A DNA stretch of 64,000 nucleotides from Akebia trifoliata. Its lineage: Eukaryota; Streptophyta; Magnoliopsida; Ranunculales; Lardizabalaceae. Every line of letters begins with the position of its first letter. Position 1 is the first letter of the stretch. Under the pieces are notes generated by a model. That model searched no databases. It was not told where the DNA came from and saw nothing but the letters and a program-made list of their open reading frames with translations. Both the position numbers and the translations under genes were made by a program. This document shows, one piece after another, positions 12,501 through 24,500 of this stretch. The DNA lies in the NCBI GenBank assembly GCA_017979445.1, contig CM030711.1, positions 43,633,560 to 43,697,559 on the forward strand, read 5' to 3'.

Positions 12501-15500
12501 GTCCAGCTGCATGGAAGTCCCGCGTGTCATAGGATCATCTATTGCTTTGTAACATACATTTATGCTTTTGTAACGCAGTACCCCGTGTAATCAATATTAT
12601 ATCAACAAAGTTGCCTCCGGACTTTGCCTCATGTTGCCTTGTGTACTTGTTTGCTAGCTACGTTTGTGGTGTACGATCATTTTTACAGGCTTGCAAATGG
12701 ATTGACACCCCTTGCGCTGCACGACCTCGCTTCGAAAGAATACGACCAAGACAGTTGGTATCAAAGTTACAGTTGTTTGAGCACAATTGGTATTTCAACC
12801 ACGTTGGTTCAAGTTCACGTTGGTTTTATCCCCAAACTCTTCCCCCAGTTTCCATTAGTTCACGCGAACAATGACAAGAGGAGCTGCAAGTACCGCGGAC
12901 AAACCCGCTCGAAACACACCTCCACCACGTACAAACAAGAAGCACATTGAGGTATTAAAAGAGAAGGTAGCCATACTATCCGGTCTCGTTGATGGTATTA
13001 AGCAATTAGATGGTCACCAGAACACGCTGGAAGAAGAATCCGCGACCCTCAAAGCTAGAATAACTGACCTCAAGGAAGATGCCCGAGGAAACCTAGCCGA
13101 CTTACAGGAATAGATTACGGAGCTCACTACAAAGGTAGGTCTCCTGGTCAAAGTCGTCGGTAATGAACGGCCTACCGGTAGTGATGCTTCTCCCTCGCGG
13201 TTGTGAGTCCCCGAGCCACGCGCCTTCAATGGTGCACGCGATGCGAAAGAGCTCGAAAATTTTCTGTTCGACATGGAACAGTACTTCCATGCAACTCGTC
13301 CGGATTCAAAAGAGGTAAAAGTAACAATTGTTTCTATGTATCTTGCAGGTGACGCTAAGGTATGGTGACGAACAAAGTACACCGAGATGGAAAGTAGCCA
13401 ATGTTCCATCAATACATGGGAAGACCTCAAAAGGGAGCTGAAGAATCAGTTCCTACCCGAGAATGTGGAGTTCATTACCCGCAGAAAGTTGAGGCAACTC
13501 CAACAGACAGGTATAGTGCACGATTATGTCAAGCAGTTTTCCGACTTGATGCTTGATATCCGTGACATGTCAGAGAAAGACAAGTTGTTCTCGTTTACAG
13601 AAGGGCTCAAGCCTTGGGTTCAGACAGAACTACAAAGGCAACGTGTGTAAGATCTCATGACTGTTATTGCCACAGCTGAGCGGTTGACGGATTATTCTCC
13701 CTTGGATGGGAGTAGAAAGAATGTACCCCCTCCGTCGAAAGGGTACTCTCCGCAGCGTAAACGCACTAATGGGTCTTCCAAAAGTAAAAATGGAGGATCT
13801 AGACACAGTCCAAGCAGGAGATCCCAACGGGATTCCTCCCCTTCGAATAACACAGGTACCCAGTCTACCAATCACCGCAACAAGATTCTGTGTTACTTGT
13901 GTGATGGTCCTCATATGACGTTCAAGTGCCCACAGTGAACCAAACTGACTGCACTACTAGCCTCCCAGAGTGACCCTAGTCACGAGAGTACGAGTGGGCG
14001 AGATCATGAAGATTCTCCTCACATGGGAGTTTTGCATCTATTGAATGCAATGAAACAGACATCTGAAACTCAGAATAGACGTCAACAGAAGGGTCTTATA
14101 TATGTCGATATTGAAGTTGGTGGCAAAACCACCCAGGCAATGGTTAATACAGGAGAAATGCACAGCTTCATTACCCCCACAGAAACGAAGCGCCTCAATA
14201 TCCAGCTAGATAAGGGTTCAAGCCGCATGAAAGCTGTAAAGTTATCCAAGGTTCAGCCAAGTCAGTATCCATCAAGATAGGTACATGGAAGGGTAAGCTT
14301 GATTTACTCGCAGTTCCGCTCGATGAGTTCAGAGTTGTCATTGAGATGGATTTTATGCGACAGAACAGGGTTGTACCGATGTCATTGGCCAACACATTGG
14401 GCATGCTAGGTGAATGTCCAAACTTCGTTCCCGTCTCCACAAGCAAGGAAGAGGGAAAGTTGATTTCAGCCCTTCAATTAAAGAAATGGTTGAAGAAAAG
14501 TGAGCAACTGTACATTGCTACCTTGAAAGTTGAGTCTGAAGAACAGGACCATAGTTCAACACCCACACAAGTTACACAGGTTTTAGCAGAAGTTGATGAC
14601 GTGATAGCGAATGAGCTTCCGAAGACACTACAGCCACGTAGGTCGATAAATCATCAGAATGAATTGTTGCGTGGTTCCACACCTCTTACAGAGAGGCCTT
14701 TCAGGATGAATCTTCCAAGACTAGCTGAGTTGAGCAAGCAACAGAAGAAGTATGGGTCTTTGCAACGTTGTGTCGATTATCAAGCGTCGAAGAAAATCAC
14801 CATCAAGAACAGGTATCCTATCCAACCGGTTGATAACTTATTTGATAAACTTGGGACAACCAAGTACTCTTCAAGGTTGGGTTTGAGATCAGGTTACTGT
14901 AAAATTCAAGTTGCAGATAAAGCCCCTCAATTACTTTGTTAGAGTGTCAACAAAAATTGGGATGTGCCCAAGAGTATTATCAGCGTCAGAGATTCAAGAG
15001 TCACAAGGAAGTTATGGGACGGACCGTGCAAATTACTTGGATTTCAGTTTGACTTTCCAAACAGTGGACATCTTCAAGTAGATTGGCCAACGGAGAGATT
15101 CAATTCTGCGTTGGAATATTTTAGACATCTTGCCAATGCCGACCATGAGAATTGGACGAATTTGTTCAATTCCAACTTTCAGAAGAACTCTTCCTCCAAC
15201 AAGAGTGTTTTTTAACTTATCACAGGCCTACAGTGTTTAACTTCTCACACTATTGTTTCAGGCTACAAGAAACACAGTCTAAGGACGTACAGGTTTGCTA
15301 AACTCTGGTTACCATACACGTTACGCAGCATTCACTCTATCATCCATACAAGAAGTCTCAGGCCGTACCATGCAGATCTAGGAGATCCCGTGCGCAGCAT
15401 TTCAACACGTACATTTTCTCATTCAGCTACTCAGTCAGAGCGTATTGTCAATAAAGTTCTCGAAGACGTCAATTCAGCAGCAGTTCAATCCAGCAACAGC

Positions 15501-18500
15501 AGTAGCAGCACGTGGAGTACTTCGTCAGACAGAAAAACATGCCAGAATTTGAAGCTACACAGAAGAGTGCAGAGAACCTACAACCTTTCAAGCAAAAGAT
15601 TGAAGAGTTTGTCAGGTCAATGCGACGAGGACATCTACAGAATAGGTAGGGGATTCTGTGACGGCCATAACTTTTGTCACCTAAAGTTAGGTGTAAGCTC
15701 GCCCCGGAGTTACCTGGGAGCACCCATGTAACAATATGTAAGGCTCAATATGAAGCCATGTCAGCCCCGTGCCTGGGCATATCTGTTAGCTTAGAGGCAC
15801 GTGTCAACCCCATGCTAGGGCATATCTGTTAGCTTAGTGGCATTTCTGTAATAAGGAGTATGACCGGCCTCCACTTTTAATGTTTCCTTCTGGAAACCTA
15901 GGAAAGGAATATTATACACCTTGTAGGAAGGGTGTCTAGTGCTTCCAAATCCCCGGCCTACACCCACGTTGACTGAAGCCCTCAAGTCCAGCTGCATGGA
16001 AGTCCCGTGTGTCATAGAATCATCTATTGCTTTGTAACGCACATTTATGCTTTTGTACGTATAATCAAATATTATATCAACAAAATTGCCTCCGAGCTTT
16101 GCCTCATGTTGCCTTGTTTACTTGTTTGCTAGCTACGTTTGTGGTGTACGATCATTTTTACAGGCTTGCAAGTGGATTGACACCCCTTGCGCCGCACGAC
16201 CTCGCTTCGAAAGAATACGGCCATGACACGTAGGCATGGATGAACTCTAGTACTCTAATATATTCTAACAACTTCTACATTTAGCATATACAAAAGACAA
16301 AGTCCATATTTGAATAAGAAGTGAAATTTTAGCTCTAAATAAAATTTCCAAATAACTCTACATGAAACTGATACATGGACACGACACATATATTATGACC
16401 ACAACTAAAACGCAAACATGATAAGTTGATTACAAACCTGGCCACTCTGTAGATCAACAGAAATCATCATTCCTGGACCTAGTCGGCCTTTCATTGTGAC
16501 TTTTGATTCATCCATTGGAAGGACACCAACCTACACAAGAAGATATGGCACAATTAAGAAGGTCCATTTACATGCGAAAAAGATACAATTATAAATTGCT
16601 CCAATTAAATGATAATACGAAGTCTCGACAATCAAGTATCAAACTGGACATAGGTCAACAGAAAAATACAACCTACCATGGTTCCCATACAGTTATTTAA
16701 TCATTCAAGCAAACAAATATTAACCAAATAACCTTTTGATTTCTCCAAACAAATCAAAGAGTTACGGTTTGAAGGAAAAGAGAGAATGTTTTTGTGTCTA
16801 CTTAACAAGTGGAACTAGAAAGCTTATAAACATCTCTAACTTCATATGTAGGTAAAAAGATCCAAGACTTAACAAATAAAAAAATAAAAAAAGACAACTC
16901 GGCAATTCAGGGAATTGGGCTTTAACTTCAGAAAATTGTTAGACAATAAAACCTAATTTATTCTTAATTTAGGGTTTACTTTCACTTAACCTCTTAAGCA
17001 AGAAAATACCAATTAATCTTTTAATCAGAACCAGCTTTATACAGAACAGGAATATAAAGGACATCAAGTGTTTCAGTGGCCGATCAGATTGCTTATTGTT
17101 CTAATAAAAAGGGCGAGGCCACACAAAATGTGATGATTGTGTGTTCGTTTGATATGTGATTCACTTGTAAATGAACCAGGTGGGAGGGAACAGCACATGA
17201 TTCACGTATTATGGATTCTAAAATCAATTTTCAGAAACTATATAGCCAAAAGAGATTCTGGATTCTGAAAAACAGTACTATAATCTGATTCTGACAATCC
17301 ATAATCAAAATTGAAAATCAGGCTCTACAATCTGACCCAAATGTCACCTAAGACTCAAGTACAAGATGTCTTCCATTAATGGCATCAGGTCATTTGATCT
17401 CATGTGGAAATTTACATGGAAGATTCCTTACATCTTATGTTAGGGTCTTGGAAGAAAGCAACAGTCAAGTCTTTGAATACCTTAGCCGAACAGTGGCAGA
17501 GATGTGCAAGGATATGTAGGGATTTTAAAGCATGACAATCCATTTTGAAGGGAAAAAAAATAGAACTATGTTTACTGATGTTTGGTAGATTGTTAAGTTG
17601 TAGTATTCCTGACCGTTATTTTCCTTTCTTTTTAGTTAGGGAAGCTGCTCCATTATTTGTAAATTCTCTTTTCTTGTAATACAAATCCCATTCGTTATCA
17701 ATCAGAAAAATAGCAATTTTTAACATAGGAACTCTTTTCAGTAAGTTTGTATAATATAAAACCATTTGTCAGTATATGGACAAAATAAAGCTAGTAACGA
17801 TAAAGAACCAACCTCAGATGCAACATAGACAACATTATCCACTGTTCGCCAATACCGAGCAGGACGAAGGCCATTCCGATCAAGACAAGCTCCAACCGTT
17901 TTCCCATCACTAAAACAAATGAATGAGAAGCAAATAAAAACTAAATGATACAAGAAAATATCATTTTCATCAGAATTTTCCACAGAACATCTTTCACATA
18001 GAATAAACTTTTTAGTTGCACTACCCAATATCCCAATATGGCTTTTGAGTAGTATGCAAATGTCAAGACACACCCAATATCCCAATATCATCTGATACAG
18101 AAGACCATTTAAATGGTAACATACTACCCAAAAGCCATTATCGACTGTTAGAGGATTCCACTCACAAAGTTTGGAGTTATAAAATGATCCCAATGCTTAT
18201 AAATGGTAAAAAAAATAAATATGTAACAATATAGTTTTGCCAAAATGCAAAAATAGTTTCCAGTTCCCGAGCTTTTAATAGACAGGCTTTGTCATCCACC
18301 ATTACAGAGTCATTGGCTCTTCTCGGAATCCTGACCCAATTTAAGCAATTAATTACTCCCCAAGTGAAAGAGGTGGGAAGGGAGTGTTACTAGAATGTTG
18401 AACAGGGAGTAAAAAGATCATAAAGAGGACCCATCACAACACCTATTCCACACCAGCTTGTCCAAATTGTCAGACCAGGAAAGGAACACTCCCTTCTCAG

Positions 18501-21500
18501 TAGAGGTAATTTGGAAAATGAGTTAGCAGACTCCTCATAAACAGGGTACGGATAAGTGAGATCTATGTTACAACAATTAATTTTTGTTCTCTTTCTTTTT
18601 GTTTCTTTTTTTCCTTTTATTGATAAATGGAAATTTATAGTCGTTCACTTTCGATTTTGCATCTACTTGCAAACCGAAATAGTATTCCTATAAAGAAAAT
18701 ACTCATACAAGTGTAAAGAAATATATTCCATATTAAGAAAAAACTGTTTTGGATGTTCCCTTTGATGGTGTTACCTGAATAAGAGCAAAGCCGGTCCGTC
18801 CCAGGCCTCCATTTGACCCTTGTAATAATCGTAAAAATCAACAACCTAAAAATTAAAAAGATAACATATAAAAAAAAAAAAGTAAGTTTTTCTTGTATAG
18901 AATTAAATTGACTCTAACCAAAAAGTGGAGATAATAATTTCCAAGGTCATGACGTAAAAAAACAAAAAATCAAACTCTAAAATTTATGGAATTACATTAA
19001 AACCAAACCATAACCTCAAAAGTAATCCATCACCATGTACAAGACATGCTGAAAGTAATGTATAAAAAAGTTCTTTGCCTTGCACATTTTTGTATCCATG
19101 AATTACCAATGAAAACTACCTCAGGATATTTTATCATCAAGGTTGGATGATTCTTGTATGCCTCTGGGACAAGAATCATAAGAGCTTCCTCTGGATTACG
19201 ACCACTTTTTATTAAAAACTGATCAGAACAAATAAAAGAAAAAGAAACTGAGTTAGTTCAAAAAAGGAACAAAGTATGGAAGAAACTTTATGGAAACTAA
19301 TAAACGATTAAATGAGTCGTGGATTAAACAAAAGGGAAAAATAGAGAAAAACTAAGAAAGAACAGAGAAAAATCTTAAAACAGATGCATTGTTAAAAATA
19401 AATAAATAAATAAATAAAGAACCTGCAAATCAAGCAACTAATAATTAAAATGCACTCATGGATATTCTTGGCCTAGAATTCATAAAGTCCACCAAATTTT
19501 CTCAATGTCTATTCAACATTTTTCCTAGAGGCGTGAGTTGTTATACTGAAGTTAATTCCAAAGTCATGGCCCACACTACACTTGAGATTGGTAGCTACAG
19601 TGGTAAATTGCCAATGCAAGTTCATCTCTCATGCCTACAGTGCTTTATGTGTCCATAAGATCAGCATCCCATTAGCCTTTAATCCTTTCTTTCATGAGAA
19701 GACAAAAAACAACATATTGGGATCAACCGCCGCATCTTTCAACATCATGATTATGGTGACGCTCTTCCTACCCTTCATTTGCTCCTATGTCAACCTTCTT
19801 ATTTCTTTACAAACTCATATTCAATGACAAATTTCCATTACCTTCTAGAAAAGTGTTTGAGGCTTTACTCTTCTATACTCTGACTTCAAGGCAGGTGTTG
19901 GGAGTATAAGAATTGTAAGGGAATAATTGTACTTTGAAAAGGTAATCTAGTCGTTTATTTTTGTATTTATACATCTCCATCAAATAAACTAAAACTTCTA
20001 CCAAGGCATTTACGTGATAAATACCTGTCTTTTAATCAAGTTTGTTTTTCTTTCTCTTTACTTTTTTTCCTGGTATCTTACAGTTTCTCTTTTTTTGCAT
20101 TATGTCATCCAAATAAAATTGCTGTTAGAAATGAATAAAGACCTCAATAGAAAGTATGCAATATGTAAAAAAAGAAATGCCCATACCTCTGCTGCACTAT
20201 CAAGGTTTGCGGAATCAGATGCCCTTGGGTTACCGAAAGGGCTAATTTCATTTTCACGACCACGCCAAACAGGGGATTTGAGTGAGGTTTCTCGAGATTG
20301 CATCCAGTTCAAGTTACCCTACACAAAAATTAGAGTTATTTACAAAATGATCAATACATGCATGAAGCAAAAGATGAGTACAAATAAGTAGCAAATTAGA
20401 AGAATGCAAACCTGTATTGTGTTGATCTCTCCATTATGACCAAGAAACCTCATTGGCTGTGCAAGAGGCCACCTAGGACTAGTATTTGTGCTGTATCTCC
20501 GATGATAGATGGCAAAAGGAGATTTGTAAAGGTCACTCTGGAGATCAGAGTAGAATTGCCCCAGAATTTCTGACCTAAGCATACCCTTGTAAACTACCGT
20601 TTGATTGGACAAGGAACAGAAATAAAGCTCATCACCCCACTTTTTCGATTTGGCTGCTCTTTCAATCAATTTCCGACAGATGTACAATTCTCTTTCAATA
20701 TCGTCAATACTCTCTTCTTTCACAACTTTAACAAATACTTGCTGTATATTGGGCATGGTTTCTTTTGCATAATAACCAACCACAGATATATTTACAGGAA
20801 CAGGCCTCCATCCAAGAACCTCAAGACCTTCTTGTCTAAAAGTATTTACAACAACTGCAGAAATAAAAAAGCATTTGCTCTCAGAAACAGATTACAACAA
20901 AAAACAGAATGATGACAGGCATACTAGAACTTGCTGTAATAATTACAAAAAGCATAGAACCAAGCACAGAAATATGTGAAAGTTGGATGGTTAAAGTGAT
21001 GTCACTATAATTTCCACATTAAGAAAAGAAAAACAAACACAGAAATATTTTTCAACAATACATAAAAGAATCCTTTTACTGGGCAGACTCCAAACCCACA
21101 TACTATTTGCATATTCTCCCATAGTTGAGATAACTCTCTCCAAACTTTACTTCTTCAACTTCGTTAATTTCTCCCTTCACCAAACCATTTATTTTTAGAT
21201 GACAGGAATATCCTCACTAGCAACAGACTGTATAAATTAAAGAAGGATAATTATATTGTTCAATGTTTTTGACATAAAGCGTCCAAAACCATTGAGATAT
21301 TATTCATCTTTAAAAGAAAAAAATACCCCTCATTTGCAATTGGATGAGGTACATTTGTTTTGTAAATAAGATTTAAAAAAAAAAAAGGATATGACAGTGC
21401 CGAGTGGTATTGGACAGAAATAGCACCCAACACCCTTAAGATTGTGCAGTAAGTATATTGAAAACCCGGAAATCATGGCAGGTTCCCTTGCTATTGCAAA

Positions 21501-24500
21501 TGGTACAAATTGAATCGGTCCACGTGTATGCCACATGGACTGGCTATGGAGTGAAGTGACAAAATAGTACCAACATGAAGGGGACAAAGAGGAGGAAGGT
21601 CTAGAAGCCAAGGGGTTATCATGACCCACACAATTGTGCATTCTGCACCGTCGTCACCAAAAAATGGGTTGTCGATGAGAGGTGCATGATAGCAATTTAT
21701 AATCTATTTACTTTTTAGAAGAGAATTTTACGATACCAAACTAAGAGAAGGCCTTTTCACCCACACATTCCATTTTGTCCCGCTTCCTCTCTTGGAGCCT
21801 CTCCTTCATGCCTGTTGTTTTTTTTTCCCCTTAGACTAGTACAAATGACCCCAAACAACCATTGAGGTGGTTTAGGTGGGTAGCCCGGTCCACTTCACCA
21901 TTACCCTAGGACTTGAACTTACACTGAATCCACGCTTCAACACAACCTAAAAAATCTTCACTCGAGTTGAATTTGGGCCCACATATACCAAGTTCAGCTC
22001 CCATGTTTTTAAACTCTACGCATCAAGAACCCACAATGGTAAACTTAAATTCTCGTCATGGAGATGTCGTCTTTAAACGATGCCACCTCTGGGCAATATC
22101 GCCTCCAACATTAGGGGAGAATATGTGGATATTGCTTGGTTTGAGGCCTGGCCAGTAAGACTCGTAAATTTCTTCCATGTTTTGTCACCGCTATCCCAAA
22201 TCCTTTCCTCCATTAAAAAAGAATACACTGGCAAACGAAAATACAACACAACAAAGCCTTATCCAAAGATTTGAGGTCGGTTAAACAAATCTTGCTCCTC
22301 TAACCCACTCTGTTCAGAACCAACTCTTCTATTATTGAAATCTTCATAACTACTTTCACTATCTCTACCACGTACTTTTGGGATCTTCCTCTTGGATGGA
22401 TAGCGAAAAACAGGGAAATTCATGGTTAATATTTATGTACTTTCACAAACAATCACCATATGCTGAATGAACAAGAAAGAGCAATGAGAAAATAACAATA
22501 TGAAGTGTACTGAAATAAAGATCATTCAAAGTAAAGACTTTGCAAACTTTCTGACATGTCATTTATGAAGGGAAAACAGGCACAGACATAAATTTGTTGA
22601 TGGGTATATCAAAGGAGAGAAGGGCTATGTGTCAAAATGATATCTCTAGAGCACGTTAACTTGTAGCTATATTCTAGCAAGTTATGTTCTACACAGATAG
22701 TGTTATGCACCAGACATGGATACCTTGTCTAGAATGTAATGGAAAGGGTAAGCATGCATACACATGTTTGCATATTAATATGAATTCTGAAAAATAGAGA
22801 AGCATAACATTGTTAAATGAAATGCCGTAACCACCTTTTTTGGCCTCTTTCATGGAGTCATCGTCTTTGGGAAGAAAAACCATTCCCACACCTGTGTGTG
22901 ACTTATCCAAAGAAGCAAGCCCTTGTTTATTGGCCCAATTGTTATATAAATCCCATGGAATAGACGTCATCAGCCCAGAACCATCACCAGAGTCATTATC
23001 AGCTCCACAGCCTCCACGATGTTCCATACAGCCAAGGGCTGTAAGGGCATCCTTAATAATCTCATGACTTGCTTTGTTTTCCAAATTCGCAATGAACCCA
23101 ACTCCACAAGCTCCTCTTTCTGAAATTATGTCACTCAAGTTTGCAACCTGATAATCACATCGAAGTTAGAATACCACATAGAAAGCACATAACAAGTATA
23201 GCAGCATCCAACATTGCATTAATAGCCCCAACCCAGTATCCCAAATGGACAATCCATGAACTGCTACGTAGAACGGATAATACATTAAATTTTCCTATCA
23301 GCGTATACTTGACAAAAAGACAAGATTTAATTGGATTATATATCTGACTGCACCATGTTACAGAAGCACATGAAATTACTTTCTGAAAGGAAAAGAAGAT
23401 CTTCAGGGGAAATTTTGATCCAAAGTGGAAAAAATGCATTTTTTTGTTAGCCTCGGACATCATTCTCTCAAAAATCTTTTGCGCCACAACAAAAAAGAAA
23501 GAGAGAACGAGGACTTATTTTCTCAAGTATAGCTTCTAAAGCAACCAATTGGACATCATTCACCAAAATAGAAAAGGAAGCAAGTGTGTCAAATATACGG
23601 ATCTACCTTCTCAACGTAGAAACTAAAACCATTCTCAACATAGTCCAAGAAATCCCAATTACCATTAAAATATATACCTTCTCCATCAACCTTAACCCTT
23701 CTTATGCGAGAGGACTGAAGGTCAAGGTAATCAAACCCTAGAAACCAGGATATTGGAAATGCTTATACATGCTACCTAATAATGGGTCTGAAATACATGA
23801 TATCTTTTGTCCTTGCTTTTTAGTAATAAGAACATATGCGCTATTGGAACAATAATCAAGATAGCATCATCTTGGAATGCTTGAACCATATTCACTCAAT
23901 ATCACCTCCCAACAACGGTTGAAGATGGCTAAGGAAAATCAATCCAGTCTAGGAGCCTTATCCCCTCTAATTGATGAGGACATCTGAGATCATGGGCCTT
24001 TTCCATTGTGCCATTAGTTAGAGTTTATGTTTTATTTAGTTTTATATTTAGGATGGTCTATTTTAATTATTAGGATCAATATTTAGGCTTATTTTCATGT
24101 TATATTAGTCCATGATCATAGAATAGATGTTTGGGAGCAATTTGGTAACTTTATCATGCCTTTCAACTGAGTTTTCATAGGCTCGAATTTCAAAGAATAT
24201 AAAGTTACAAGATTGGGACATATATGGTATTTTTGGTTTTGTTATATTTAAGTTTTATTTTCAAATCCTTTTATGTTAATTGGATGGCTGGGATTAGATT
24301 AAGATTTTGAGTCTTATATAAATATTATTTCAGATTTTTATTTTTAAAAGAGATTAAATAAAACTTACAGGTTCTTCCAGAGATTGGATGTGTGGTGTGA
24401 AGCCATAGCTCTTCTTGGAGTGAATCCAATGTACAATTCATTTTCTTTGTGTGATTCCAAGCGGTAATAATCATTTATCTTCATCATCTCCCTCTTCTTG

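Larger units (their letters stand above)
12172..16228 (+). mobile_element. Ty3/gypsy LTR retrotransposon, complete ends, internal deletion
   Basis: The element is 4,057 bp with two LTRs (12172-12753 and 15657-16228) beginning TGTGACG and ending ACA, and a perfect 5-bp target duplication CGTAG (12167-12171 and 16229-16233). A primer-binding-like TGGTATCAAAG follows the left LTR (12756-12766), and a purine tract AGGTAGGGGA precedes the right one. By eye the LTRs differ at about 4% over the first 290 bp, mostly transitions, so the insertion is fairly recent. Gag, protease and the start of RT remain; the rest of RT, RNase H and most of integrase are missing. Confidence 0.94.
11200..16250 (-). mobile_element. 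AT-rich interspersed repeat, copy D, with 11-bp target duplication and nested guests
   Basis: Direct copies of TACTCTAATAT lie at 11189-11199 and 16251-16261, flanking a block whose ends resemble copies A-C read in reverse (CTACATAATAAAACACAATT at the left; on the minus strand CTAGAGTTCATCCATGCC at the right). It interrupts the copia LTR. Between the ends are degenerate repeats of CCCCTTTAATC(T/C)A and CTTTACCC-type units, a 360-bp MITE (11422-11781) and a complete gypsy insertion (12172-16228). A 9-11 bp duplication is typical of Mutator-like elements, but no long terminal inverted repeat is obvious. Confidence 0.65.
3554..16437 (-). other. Fd-GOGAT intron 8, about 12.9 kb, filled with transposons
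   Basis: This intron separates exons ending SVDLQSGQ and starting [10 protein letters not shown], both phase 0, with donor GTTTGT and acceptor TTTACAG. At 12,884 bp it is about half of the visible gene. It contains an (AAT)n microsatellite near 3727-3745, a LINE fragment, two copia pieces in inverted orientation, MITEs and a deleted gypsy element. Nothing in 3560-4380 beyond the microsatellite was recognised. Confidence 0.9.

Noticed and set aside
12167..16233. CRISPR array or bacterial repeat
   Set aside because: The direct repeats are LTRs and target duplications of a gypsy retrotransposon; no spaced short repeats of array type exist anywhere in the window.
22840..23067. Plus-strand open frame opposite Fd-GOGAT exon 2
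   Set aside because: It is a shadow of a strongly conserved minus-strand exon; no independent evidence.
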